Origin: a virus | Reading direction: 5' to 3' (one strand) | Length of the DNA: 47,726 nt | Virus record (IMG/VR): IMGVR_UViG_3300006737_000052 | Span: 1-47,726 of that record | Shown here: positions 25,181 through 33,060 of the stretch, in pieces | How positions within the stretch are numbered: the stretch's first letter is position 1 | Layout of the letters: each line of letters starts with the position of its first letter | Program-made: the position numbers and the translations under genes | The notes under the pieces: model-generated | Told to the model about the DNA's origin: nothing | Seen by the model: only the letters and a program-made list of their open reading frames with translations | Database searches by the model: none

Positions 25181-25531
25181 TTACACCAGTGTGAACGCGG
25201 GATCTACGCCCAGCGCGGCGTCCTTCCTCAATGTGAGAAGCTCCGCGTTGGTGTAGTAGATAACGGAGAGGGTGGATCCTAGATCCTTCCTAACGTACGG
25301 GTCCGCCCCGAACACGTAGAGCTGCCCAGTAGGGAAGCTGACGACCATGCTGCCGGAGGACATACGCCGGTTTGTAGCGATGTAGTCCCCAGCCGCTATG
25401 TCGAATACGCTGATCCTCCAGTCCTCGGTTCGCCAGTTCCAACGCAACTGAAGGGTGTAGCGCACCTCTTCGATCGTAACGCGGGTGTCGTAGGCGCAAG
25501 GCTCGCTCTGCAGGGGGATGATCGTAGGCAC
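25181..25531 (-). CDS. Small baseplate plug protein, Pam3 gp18-like
   Basis: 116 aa. The pattern YTLQLRWNWRTEDWRISVFD followed by TNRRMSSG resembles the baseplate plug family named after cyanophage Pam3 gp18 (formerly DUF6983). Such proteins close the central channel near the hub. GTG start. Four bases separate its stop from the hub start. Confidence 0.75.
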   Translation of the reverse strand: MPTIIPLQSEPCAYDTRVTIEEVRYTLQLRWNWRTEDWRISVFDIAAGDYIATNRRMSSGSMVVSFPTGQLYVFGADPYVRKDLGSTLSVIYYTNAELLTLRKDAALGVDPAFTLV

Positions 25532-25564
25532 AACGCCCTCCGTGAGAAGTAACAGATCTAGACG

Positions 25565-26398
25565 CTAGTTGGCGGCACCCGTAACCAGCTTGAAAAGAGC
25601 GTTTGAGCTGGTAGACTCTTGGAGCAGCTGACTGAAGCTATCGGCCGAAGGGGACGGACCTTGGGGATCTGATGAAGTAGTGTCGCCGTTGATGTAGTCG
25701 ATCACATCCGCAGCGACGGACTTGTCGCCCCCGAGGAAGTTGGAGACGTCGTCCTTCAGCTGCGCAATCTCCCCCTTGTTTGCCACGGGCTCCTGGTTTC
25801 TAGCTCTTGGGATCTTGGGGATTATGACTCTGTCTACCGTCGCGCGGCGAATCTTCTGGAACGAGAGATCTATCCCGATGCGGGTGGAACCATCTCTCTG
25901 GTCGTTGTAGCTCGTAAGCACAAAGTTCTTGATCTTTCCGTATCGCGGAGAGAAGAGATCGACCGGGACTCCAAGCAACATCTCCAAGGCGACTAAGATC
26001 GAGGCACCCCGGTCGTTGAAGATGGCTGCACCGAACGGACCCTGGGTGGCGGCGGCGGGGGGGTAGATCATGACAGGAACGTCGCTGTACGCGGCGACGA
26101 ACTCTTGGGCGTTCCGTTTTGGAGGGATGTTGTCCCCCACCAGCGGAGTGCCCAAATAGCCCTGCACGCTGTAGGCCTTAGACCCCTTGACCGCGTGATC
26201 GCTCACAGCGGAAGACCTCTCCAAGGGGTGGGTCGGGACGTTGGCTCCGTTGGACAAGGTCTCGCCCGAGATGCCGTCGAGGTAGATCAGACGGTAGTAC
26301 CCTGCGACGGGCTCTTGGGACAAGACCATCCAGCGGGACTTGGTGCGATTGTGGGTATCGCCCCCGCCGAGACGGGACATTGTGGAGATAGCAGGCAT
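25565..26398 (-). CDS. Dit-like/tail-tip adaptor protein
   Basis: 277 aa. The N-terminal 170 residues have the Dit-like pattern (TKSRWMVLSQEPVAGYYRLIYLDG..., FVAAYSDVPVMIYPP, LEMLLGVPVDLFSPRYGKIKNFVLTSY, GIDLSFQKIR). The tail is polar and serine-rich. These proteins join tube and baseplate hub. The gene lies directly after the tape measure, the normal place. Confidence 0.7.
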   Translation of the reverse strand: MPAISTMSRLGGGDTHNRTKSRWMVLSQEPVAGYYRLIYLDGISGETLSNGANVPTHPLERSSAVSDHAVKGSKAYSVQGYLGTPLVGDNIPPKRNAQEFVAAYSDVPVMIYPPAAATQGPFGAAIFNDRGASILVALEMLLGVPVDLFSPRYGKIKNFVLTSYNDQRDGSTRIGIDLSFQKIRRATVDRVIIPKIPRARNQEPVANKGEIAQLKDDVSNFLGGDKSVAADVIDYINGDTTSSDPQGPSPSADSFSQLLQESTSSNALFKLVTGAAN

Positions 26399-26408
26399 CG
26401 GTCACCCC

Positions 26409-28073
26409 TCATGCGACGTTGGCAATACCTCGCCCTTGACCCATCATAAACATGTTGATGAAAGAGTCTGGATCTGAAGTCACGGCGTTGACGTTGTTGT
26501 TCTGCGTGATCTGTATGGGAGGCGCGGGGGCGGCGGCCATGCCCGCCCCGTAGAAGAGCTGGTTCGTTGTAGTGGGACCCGCGCCCGTGAAGGCGTTGGA
26601 GATCGCTCCGCTAAAGCCTCCAGACCGACCCAACCTCCGCGTAAAGGCGTCGAGAGGGCCGGAGTTTCCGAACAAACCGATAAGGCCCCCGGTAAGGAGT
26701 TGGACAAGTAGACTGACTGCTTCGACGACGACGTTGACTATACGTACCACAGTGTGGAATAGGTGCCCCATAAACTGCAGCACGAGCCCAAAGGTCTGGA
26801 GGACGCCTGCCGCCATCACAAGCAGTAGCGGGAAGACAGGCCCCCGAGCAAAGGCGATCACACCCGATACGACCTGCTGGATCGTATCCCGAAGCTGCAG
26901 CGCGAACAGGAAGATCGACCTCATCATTAGGTCGATGAGGGGCATGCCTCTCAACCACTGGCCCAGGGCCTTGAGGTAGGGAAGCAGGCGACCATCCCCC
27001 CCGCGTAGACTGGTCATGATGTCGTCTACTGCGATTGCGATGGCTAGAACCGCAGCCCCCAGAACAGCGGCCTTACCTATGAAAGGACCGAACACGACTC
27101 CACCGATCAACATCACCGCAACCAACATGCCGTGCAGCAACCGAGCCATGGTCTCGCCGTCGTCTTTGATGAACTTATCGAAGAACCCGCGCAGCCTGTC
27201 CAGCCCGTCCAGGAGCGGCTTGAAGGACTTGTCGATATGTGTTCCAAACTTGACCGCGTTATTGTTCAGGAACACAAGCAGAGGCTTGATCGTGTTGCCC
27301 AACACGTCCGCAGCGCGGGTCAAGACCGGCAGCAAAGCAGATCCGACCGTGTTGGACAGCGCCTTCATAAGACGCCCGATCCTTCTCTGGGCGCGAGCGA
27401 ATCTCTGCCCTTCTTTGAGCTGTTGCTTGGACAGCACCAGGCCCGTGTCGATAGCCTCCTGCATCGCAGCGGCGATCTCCTGCACGTTGCCCATCTGGCC
27501 GAACTTCTGGGCCAGTCCGCCGCCCAAGATCTTCTCCAGAGCGGCCATCCTTCGGTCTGGAGCCAGTGTGTCCAGCTGCTTCATCATCGCCAAGAACTTC
27601 TCAAGTCCTCCGTTGGCGTTCTGAAAAGTGCTGGCTGTAAGGCCGAAACGGGCGAAGTCCTCCGCTATTCCCTTCTCTCCAGATCGGACGTCGTCTATCC
27701 TCTCTGTCAGCGTCTGGAACAGATCGGACACGTCGTTAAGCTCTGCTCCCACCACGGACGCTGCGCCCGCAAACGCCTGCAGCTGCCCCGTCGCCACGCC
27801 CGAGAACTTGGACAGCTTGAGGATGTCCTCACTGGTCTTCGCCACGCGCATCACGCCGAAGACCTCGTTCAGTCCCCTCCAAGCCCTCGTGAGGGACTGG
27901 ACCAAGCGATCTAGAAAGATCGTGGTGATGCCCATCGAGATGAAGCTCTTTCGCAGCCCGAAGACCTTCTTGCCTAGCGCAACTAGGCGGTTGCCTCCCG
28001 AGGTCCCGATGTTGATCCGCAGACCCATTAGGATCTGCCCACCGGTTCCTGCAATACCGCTAAAGATCGACAT
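26409..28073 (-). CDS. Tape measure protein
   Basis: 554-aa helical protein with alternating charged coiled-coil segments (about 115-240) and a long hydrophobic block (about 313-349), then further hydrophobic helices to 470, and a short polar tail ending in an asparagine-rich ITQNNNVNAV. These are the marks of tape measure proteins, which set tail length and enter the cell membrane. At the family rule of roughly 0.15 nm per residue the tail would be near 80 nm, a short contractile tail. It follows the frameshifted tail-assembly pair. Confidence 0.9.
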   Translation of the reverse strand: MSIFSGIAGTGGQILMGLRINIGTSGGNRLVALGKKVFGLRKSFISMGITTIFLDRLVQSLTRAWRGLNEVFGVMRVAKTSEDILKLSKFSGVATGQLQAFAGAASVVGAELNDVSDLFQTLTERIDDVRSGEKGIAEDFARFGLTASTFQNANGGLEKFLAMMKQLDTLAPDRRMAALEKILGGGLAQKFGQMGNVQEIAAAMQEAIDTGLVLSKQQLKEGQRFARAQRRIGRLMKALSNTVGSALLPVLTRAADVLGNTIKPLLVFLNNNAVKFGTHIDKSFKPLLDGLDRLRGFFDKFIKDDGETMARLLHGMLVAVMLIGGVVFGPFIGKAAVLGAAVLAIAIAVDDIMTSLRGGDGRLLPYLKALGQWLRGMPLIDLMMRSIFLFALQLRDTIQQVVSGVIAFARGPVFPLLLVMAAGVLQTFGLVLQFMGHLFHTVVRIVNVVVEAVSLLVQLLTGGLIGLFGNSGPLDAFTRRLGRSGGFSGAISNAFTGAGPTTTNQLFYGAGMAAAPAPPIQITQNNNVNAVTSDPDSFINMFMMGQGRGIANVA

Positions 28074-28076
28074 CGA

Positions 28077-28367
28077 CTATCTCCTGGATCTCCCAGACTC
28101 TCGCATCTTCTCTTCTATCTCCTTCATAGAGGAGATCTTGTCCGCGTCTACTTTGTCTAGGATTGCGTGCATTTGGATGATCTTACGGAAGGATAGCCGT
28201 GCTGCGGTCCCTGGGAGCATCTTTAGGAAGGGGTGGATCTCAAGTCTCAAGTATAACCAGTCTTGCCCGACTCCGAGGGCTAAAAGATCTAGGACAGATT
28301 GATCGGCTACGCCGGGGCTGGCTCCAGCGGGTGGGTCGTCCTCGACTACTCGCTCTCGTCGAACCAT
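28077..28367 (-). CDS. Tail assembly protein, T part of a G/GT pair
   Basis: The -1 frame relative to the upstream 28858 gene, open through the overlap and 96 aa from the ATG at 28367. No ribosome site precedes that ATG, and a slippery TTTTTTC lies just upstream in the right phase. The likely product is therefore the C-terminal part of a frameshift fusion of about 260 aa (159 residues of G plus about 101 from this frame). This is the usual arrangement between tube and tape measure genes, where G and GT act as chaperones for the tape measure. Confidence 0.8.
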   Translation of the reverse strand: MVRRERVVEDDPPAGASPGVADQSVLDLLALGVGQDWLYLRLEIHPFLKMLPGTAARLSFRKIIQMHAILDKVDADKISSMKEIEEKMRESGRSRR

Positions 28368-28858
28368 CCAGCCAGTAGCTCGAAAAAACCGTTGATCTCC
28401 ATAACTCGCTGGAAGGCGTCTCTGAACTCTCTCCAGTTTCGGGTGTAGGCCAGATCGAACTCGGCGGTGTTTCCGCCTCGCCCAACCAGTCGCTTTCCGG
28501 CACGGGTCGTGTGCTGTAGGACCAGAGGAGCCAGCTTGGTCATGCCGCCCATGGACTGGATGCCCGTCTGCGCCGACGTGACGATGTGGTCTAGGTCGAT
28601 GTGTTCCAAGATCTTCGAGAAGGAGATCTCCTGCTCGTCCTTCTTGAGGGCGGCGCTCTCCATCCGCTGGGCCTCTGCGGCTCGCGCCGAGGAAAACACC
28701 GCCTCCGCCAGAGGACCCATGCCTACAGCGAGCATGGCGTCTACAACCTTGAGGCCGGAAGATCCGACGTGAGGAGAGACCACGTACTGGACGGGCTCTC
28801 CCTTCCGGTCGTAGAGGGTGAAGGAAAGGTCTTCGAGATCAGCTAGGCTTTGAGACAT
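28346..28858 (-). CDS. Tail assembly chaperone, G part
   Basis: 170-aa protein, helical and acidic, with LEHIDLDHIVTSAQTGIQSMGG and an aromatic end (NWREFRDAFQRVMEINGFFELLAGW). It lies between the tail tube gene and the tape measure, the canonical gpG position. ATG start with AGGGGGA upstream. The last 22 bases overlap the T frame. Confidence 0.8.
   Translation of the reverse strand: MSQSLADLEDLSFTLYDRKGEPVQYVVSPHVGSSGLKVVDAMLAVGMGPLAEAVFSSARAAEAQRMESAALKKDEQEISFSKILEHIDLDHIVTSAQTGIQSMGGMTKLAPLVLQHTTRAGKRLVGRGGNTAEFDLAYTRNWREFRDAFQRVMEINGFFELLAGWFDESE
28382..28388 (-). promoter_or_regulatory. Slippery heptamer for -1 ribosomal frameshift
   Basis: Read on the minus strand the site is T-TTT-TTC, aligned with the zero frame codons GGT-TTT-TTC, the X-XXY-YYZ form. 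A -1 slip here moves the ribosome from the G frame into the open T frame with no stop between. This matches the programmed frameshift known for tail assembly genes of many phages. Confidence 0.75.
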
Positions 28859-28896
28859 GGGTAGTCCCCCTGGGGTAGGTCAGTAGGGCTTCAGTG

Positions 28897-29379
28897 CTAC
28901 GGAACCGCGATATTCAGCGGACCATGCACAGTCAAGAAGCGGGCGTAGGGCAGCTCCACTTGGTACTCTCGCGTGCCAACAGCCTTGGCCTTTGAGATCG
29001 TGGGCTCTTGGAGAAACACGCAATACTCCGACGAGATCTCGTCGCCGTTCGCGGGGTCCTTCAAGTAGAAGGGCACGGCGGCAAGAGGCCCACCAGCGAA
29101 GAGCAGGCCAGCCTGCGCCTTCACCAGGGCGTCGAGAAGCGGGATCGCTCCCGACGTCTCCATCAACGTGATCGTCGCCCGAACCCGCTCGTCGTTGTTC
29201 GCGGAGTAAACCACGTACCCGTCAGCGGAAACCTCGCTCTCCACGAGCTGGGACGGCAGCTCGAATGAGATGCCGCCGTCTGACCCGAAGTTCGACAGAG
29301 GAACGGTGCCGATGATGCACTGCACAGCGGCGAAGTTGTATGCGAAGGCGGGACGAGGAAGCCCCGGATAAGTCGCCAT
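28897..29379 (-). CDS. Tail tube protein
   Basis: 160 aa, beta-rich with a single helix, short and without Cys-rich parts. Patterns FAAVQCIIGTVPLSNFG, ISFELPSQLVESEVSADGYVVYS and RVRATITLMETSGAIPLLDALV fit myovirus tail tube proteins. It directly follows the sheath gene and precedes the tail-assembly pair. ATG start with GGAG upstream. Confidence 0.8.
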   Translation of the reverse strand: MATYPGLPRPAFAYNFAAVQCIIGTVPLSNFGSDGGISFELPSQLVESEVSADGYVVYSANNDERVRATITLMETSGAIPLLDALVKAQAGLLFAGGPLAAVPFYLKDPANGDEISSEYCVFLQEPTISKAKAVGTREYQVELPYARFLTVHGPLNIAVP

Positions 29380-29404
29380 GGTGATCTCCGATTAAATGAT
29401 GGGG

Positions 29405-30580
29405 TCAGGACGTAACGAAGGCGTTGATCGTAATCTTTCGGGCGTCCTCAAGGAAGTACGCCAAGACCGTGAAGGTGAGGGTCTTGTTGTTGAGTGCGGT
29501 CGCGTCGATCGGATCTGCGCTCTCGTAAGGCACCGCCTTCCCAAGTCGCTCCGCCTCTGAAGGACGGAGAGTGTGCTTGGCGCGAAGGGCGTTCTGCATG
29601 ACTGCCTTGATCTTGTTAAGGACGACCGATTGCCCCTGGGAGTCCATGGGGAGCTTGCGCCGCAGGTTGGCGTACTGGGCCTTGACCTCGGCCACCGCCA
29701 GCTGCAGTCGGTTCTCCAACCAGTCCCGCGTGAAGATGTGGTAGACAGGCCGTCCGCTGACCATCACGCCTGCGTCCACGTAGGTCTCGGTGCCAAACAT
29801 AGGCAGCGCGTGGTTCACGAAGAGGGCGTCTAAGGCGTCCTTGTTGGCTTGGGACAGATTGACGGTCATGGCCTTGGTCTTGGTCAGCACCAGGTTGCCG
29901 CCCGCAGCCTCGTTGTTCCAGTCCGTCGAAGCGTACAGGGCGCAGATCTCGGCCCAATCCGCCACGCCGTCGGTCACCGCGTTGAGGTTGTGGTAGGAGA
30001 CGTAGACCTGATCTTGGTGAGCGGCGCTAAGCTGCTTGATCGTAGCCAGGTTCTTCACAGCCGCTGAAGCGTCGGCGTCCAGGATGTCGGGAACGCCGTC
30101 GTTGTCCGCGTCTCCCGTGACTCCAGCGAACACAGGGTGTGATCCGCCCGTGTTGGAGTTGAAGGCCTCGACGCAGGCCTTGATGTCGTCCTGGTCTTTC
30201 GACGCGCAGATCACGGAGTGAAACTTGACGCTGTTGCTCTCCAGGTAGTTAGCCACAGTGGCGTAGGTATCGCTGCCTCCGATGGAGACGAACTTGACCG
30301 TGCGCGGGTGAAACTTCGCGCCGAAGAAATGCGAGACACACAGCGCGCCGATCGTTCCGAGTTGGCCGGAAGGGATCACTTGGGTTTCGCTGAAGGTAGC
30401 CAGCTTCGAGTCCGTGACGATCGTGGATGCGTTGAGGGATCCATCGCTAAGCGGGCTGTTGGCCGTCTTGTCGATGATCAGAACATCGGAGAAGTTCAGG
30501 ACGAAACCGAGCGTAGGCAGCAAACCTAGGTTCAAGTTCACTACAAAGTTGTCGAAGTGGGACTGGACGGGGGAGGTCAT
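29405..30580 (-). CDS. Tail sheath protein, DUF3383-like
   Basis: 391 aa. N-terminal VNLNLGLLPTLGFVLNFSDVLII, central YATVANYLESNSVKFHSVICASKDQDDIKACVEAFN and C-terminal TLTFTVLAYFLEDARKITINAFV follow the DUF3383 sheath-like family. The sheath polymer contracts around the tube to drive it through the envelope. A sheath plus gpJ-like and spike genes show that this is a contractile-tail phage. The start overlaps the tail terminator region by a 6-base gap with GGAG. Confidence 0.85.
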   Translation of the reverse strand: MTSPVQSHFDNFVVNLNLGLLPTLGFVLNFSDVLIIDKTANSPLSDGSLNASTIVTDSKLATFSETQVIPSGQLGTIGALCVSHFFGAKFHPRTVKFVSIGGSDTYATVANYLESNSVKFHSVICASKDQDDIKACVEAFNSNTGGSHPVFAGVTGDADNDGVPDILDADASAAVKNLATIKQLSAAHQDQVYVSYHNLNAVTDGVADWAEICALYASTDWNNEAAGGNLVLTKTKAMTVNLSQANKDALDALFVNHALPMFGTETYVDAGVMVSGRPVYHIFTRDWLENRLQLAVAEVKAQYANLRRKLPMDSQGQSVVLNKIKAVMQNALRAKHTLRPSEAERLGKAVPYESADPIDATALNNKTLTFTVLAYFLEDARKITINAFVTS

Positions 30581-30586
30581 GGCGAA

Positions 30587-31168
30587 TCACTCCAAAGATT
30601 GCGTGACCGAGATCACAGTAGCGGAGGCGTCAGGCGGGGAAGGCGTAGCTGGGATCCCGATTTGAACGGTTTCAGTGTGAGTGATAACACGATCTCGGAT
30701 CGCCCGGCAAGTAACAGTGATGAGTGCAGATCCACGGGTTTGCTCTCTAGCACCGAAAAGACTGGATATATCAGAGATACCGGCCCCGTCGGACTCCACG
30801 GAAAAACCCTTCGATCGGAAGTATTCGATCACGGTCAAGTCCTCCAACGCCATCAGGAAAGCATCGAGCCAACCCCAGGCTTGGGCTCCTAGGCATTGGA
30901 TACGGACGGTAGATCGGACCAAGGAGATGCTCTTGTCCGTGTCCGAGAGCGATCCCGCCTTGTAGACGGTCTGCGGAACGAGGTCCAGCCGTTGATTGTA
31001 CTGTATGATCCTGATAGACAAGAACTGCTTGGTCTGTGGAGCTTCGGAGGGCTCCGAGACGATGTTCTGGGAAGATATGCCCCAGATAGCGGCGGAGAGC
31101 ACCTGGTTTAGCAGGGCGTCTCGAAGGCCTTCGTAGATCAAGACGCGGATCGTGTTGGCTTCGGACAT
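30587..31168 (-). CDS. Tail terminator/neck protein
   Basis: 193 aa from ATG 31168, which overlaps the previous stop (TAATG) and has GGAG before it; a GTG at 31174 is less likely. The pattern (helix, SSQNIVSEPSEAPQTKQFLSIRI, LDLVPQTVYKAG, STVRIQCLGAQAWGWLDAFL) resembles the gp12-like neck terminator family, which caps the tail tube. Position just before the sheath agrees. Confidence 0.7.
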   Translation of the reverse strand: MSEANTIRVLIYEGLRDALLNQVLSAAIWGISSQNIVSEPSEAPQTKQFLSIRIIQYNQRLDLVPQTVYKAGSLSDTDKSISLVRSTVRIQCLGAQAWGWLDAFLMALEDLTVIEYFRSKGFSVESDGAGISDISSLFGAREQTRGSALITVTCRAIRDRVITHTETVQIGIPATPSPPDASATVISVTQSLE

Positions 31169-31617
31169 TACCACTCCACCGTGTTGGATGCGTTTCCGGG
31201 ATCTACGGTGTTCTCGGTAGCCGGGCGACTAAGACCCAACAGCTCTGCCTCGGCGTAGATGTGAGGCAGTAGCCCAGTCTGCCAGTCCTTGACGAACTGC
31301 ACCTCGTAGTAGAGCCCCCCGATGTAGAAGAGCGTAGGCAAGAACTGCGCCGAGAGATCTGGGCCGCCCCGTATGGTGGGCCAGGTACCGTCCGCGTTCT
31401 TGTAAATCCAGATCTTGTAACGCGCCAGCTGCTGCGATCCGGCTAGTTCGACAGATCTCCTAGCCCCCATGGGCTGGACTACGGCGTAGACCGTGGAGGC
31501 CGCGTAGCCCGTCATGCCTTCGGTTGTAAGCTGACCTGCGGCAGTCAAGGTCCACCCCGAGGCAAACGCCGCTGCGTTGGACATAGACACAGAGATCTTG
31601 TTCAGGCCGTGGCTCAT
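31168..31617 (-). CDS. Head-tail connector candidate, 149 aa
   Basis: Unrecognised beta-rich protein (TGYAASTVYAVVQPMG, YKIWIYKNADGTWPTIRGG, PTLFYIGGLYYEVQFV). It overlaps its neighbours by one to four bases on both sides, within the block of small genes between capsid and sheath that normally encode neck proteins. Function by position only. Confidence 0.65.
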   Translation of the reverse strand: MSHGLNKISVSMSNAAAFASGWTLTAAGQLTTEGMTGYAASTVYAVVQPMGARRSVELAGSQQLARYKIWIYKNADGTWPTIRGGPDLSAQFLPTLFYIGGLYYEVQFVKDWQTGLLPHIYAEAELLGLSRPATENTVDPGNASNTVEW

Positions 31618-32210
31618 TTCTTGCCTCCTAGTGCCTTAACAGCCTTCGCGAGGGGCCCTAAGGGGTTGCCCATACCTACGCTGGGGGTCCAGGTCGGCTC
31701 GAAGGCAGAGGCCAGCTTGCGCGTCTCAACGAGGGGATCGTCGAAGCCTTTCTTACGGATCGTCTCGTCGGCGTTTCTGGGCTTCGCCCACCCGAGGATG
31801 GACCTGCGGATGTCGTCCGCGACCATCTTCCCGAGGGCCATCATGCTCCGGCGCATCGCTGCTTTGTGAGCCCTGGGGCTTCTCTTCTTCTTGGCGGTCT
31901 TGGAGGCCTCGATCCCTATTCGGGTCTGCATGCTCCTGCGATACTTCGACTCGTTCTTGGCGAGAGCCGTACCCACGGCAGGCCGAGGAGGTACCTTCCA
32001 ACCCTTCCCACCGGGTACGCCGTACTCGTTGAAGGCCGCCACGCGAGCGATGGAGATCGGCTTCTTACGCCCGGCGTAGTATCTCCGGTTGGGATTGATC
32101 CCTACCGACAGCGAGCCGTCTTGGTTCTTGAGAGCGAGCCCTAGATCTCGGAGCATCCGGCTTGCTTGCCAGGTTCCAGTGACTTGCGTTTTTACCTTTG
32201 GACCTACCAC
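31614..32210 (-). CDS. HK97 gp10-like neck/minor head protein
   Basis: 198 aa. I start it at GTG 32210 with GGAGGGGGAG upstream; the frame is open to 32285 but that lies within the upstream gene. VAAFNEYGVPGGKGWKVPPRPAVGTAL is the typical gp10-like segment (N-E-[FY]-G ... P-P-R-P). The C-terminus is basic and helical. Such proteins join the portal/connector to the tail. Confidence 0.75.
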   Translation of the reverse strand: MVGPKVKTQVTGTWQASRMLRDLGLALKNQDGSLSVGINPNRRYYAGRKKPISIARVAAFNEYGVPGGKGWKVPPRPAVGTALAKNESKYRRSMQTRIGIEASKTAKKKRSPRAHKAAMRRSMMALGKMVADDIRRSILGWAKPRNADETIRKKGFDDPLVETRKLASAFEPTWTPSVGMGNPLGPLAKAVKALGGKK

Positions 32211-32221
32211 GACTCCCCCTC

Positions 32222-32656
32222 CTAGATGACGAAGAGGTGGGCATCCGGCCTGGTGTCTCGGTAGGATAGGTACCGCTTGCCCCACGACGTCTCTTTGTAC
32301 TGTACGTCACTGGGGCCGCCGCCGCCCACGCTCATCGCGCTTTGTTGGAAGCCGATGGACTCGTCTCCTGTGCGGATCGAGGTCACTGGTCCTGCCACGT
32401 TCGCTCCGAACGCCGTGGCCTCCTCGCGCTCTTGCAAGATCAGCCAATGCAGGGCCCAGCAAGACATGGCGTCGATGTAGATAGCCGAAGTCACGTAGGC
32501 AGCGAGAGTATGGGATCTCTCGGCAGCCTGGATGAACGCGAGTACGCGAGCACCCGGCTCCGAGGAATCAGATCCCCACCAGGCGGCGTCTGCGAACCGA
32601 GGCACCCAGAGCTTGATCCGGTTTCCTATAGCCAGTTCTGTAGATGTAACCGCCAT
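32222..32656 (-). CDS. Head-tail adaptor, DUF4054-like
   Basis: 144 aa, mostly helical, with WWGSDSSEPGARVLAFIQAAERSHTLAAYV and ALHWLILQERE, then a polar loop and TSWGKRYLSYRDTRPDAHLFVI. This helix layout and its place after the capsid gene resemble DUF4054/gp6-like connector adaptors. ATG start with GGAG upstream. Confidence 0.65.
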   Translation of the reverse strand: MAVTSTELAIGNRIKLWVPRFADAAWWGSDSSEPGARVLAFIQAAERSHTLAAYVTSAIYIDAMSCWALHWLILQEREEATAFGANVAGPVTSIRTGDESIGFQQSAMSVGGGGPSDVQYKETSWGKRYLSYRDTRPDAHLFVI

Positions 32657-32669
32657 GGTCTACTCCAGA

Positions 32670-32945
32670 TCAGGTCCCGATGAGCAAGCCTGGAGCGCGG
32701 AACTCGATCCTACGGAGCCTGACTAGCTCCTTCAAGATCGGGTGCGCCTTCAGCCGTTGAAAGGAGTAAGCGTTCAGAGAGATCTCTGGAGCTGGCTTAC
32801 CGACAATACCGCGATCGATCGCCGCGCCTAGGCAGAGGGCTTGCGGGTTGCGTTTCGCATCCTCATCCGCCTTCGTAAGATAGAAGATCGGAAGTGCGAG
32901 CGAGGCATCTTCATTGTTCACTAGAACAGCTACGTCTTTGGCCAT
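32670..32945 (-). CDS. Hypothetical protein, 91 aa
   Basis: Small soluble protein between the capsid terminator and the DUF4054-like gene. ATG start with AAGGA upstream. Mixed alpha/beta composition, basic C-terminal third (LKELVRLRRIEFRAP). Probably a virion or neck component from its position; no motif seen. Confidence 0.65.
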   Translation of the reverse strand: MAKDVAVLVNNEDASLALPIFYLTKADEDAKRNPQALCLGAAIDRGIVGKPAPEISLNAYSFQRLKAHPILKELVRLRRIEFRAPGLLIGT

Positions 32946-32988
32946 GATGGAGTCCTTGGGTAGAAGGGTAGAGATCGGACATAAAGAA

Positions 32989-33020
32989 CGACCCCGGTGC
33001 CTACCCTAACACCGGGGTCG
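32989..33020 (-). terminator. Hairpin terminator after the major capsid gene
   Basis: An 11-bp perfect stem (CGACCCCGGTG with CACCGGGGTCG) around a ten-base loop, followed on the minus strand by TTCTTTAT. It lies about 40 bases past the capsid stop and probably gives partial termination, so capsid mRNA exceeds that of downstream genes. Confidence 0.7.
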
Positions 33021-33060
33021 AGAATCCGTCAAGCCGAGGCTCGATGGCTTCCGAGCCGGA

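Noticed and set aside
27016-27914. Overlapping plus-strand frames of 202 and 260 codons
   Set aside because: Both are antisense to the tape measure gene, which is certain by composition and position.
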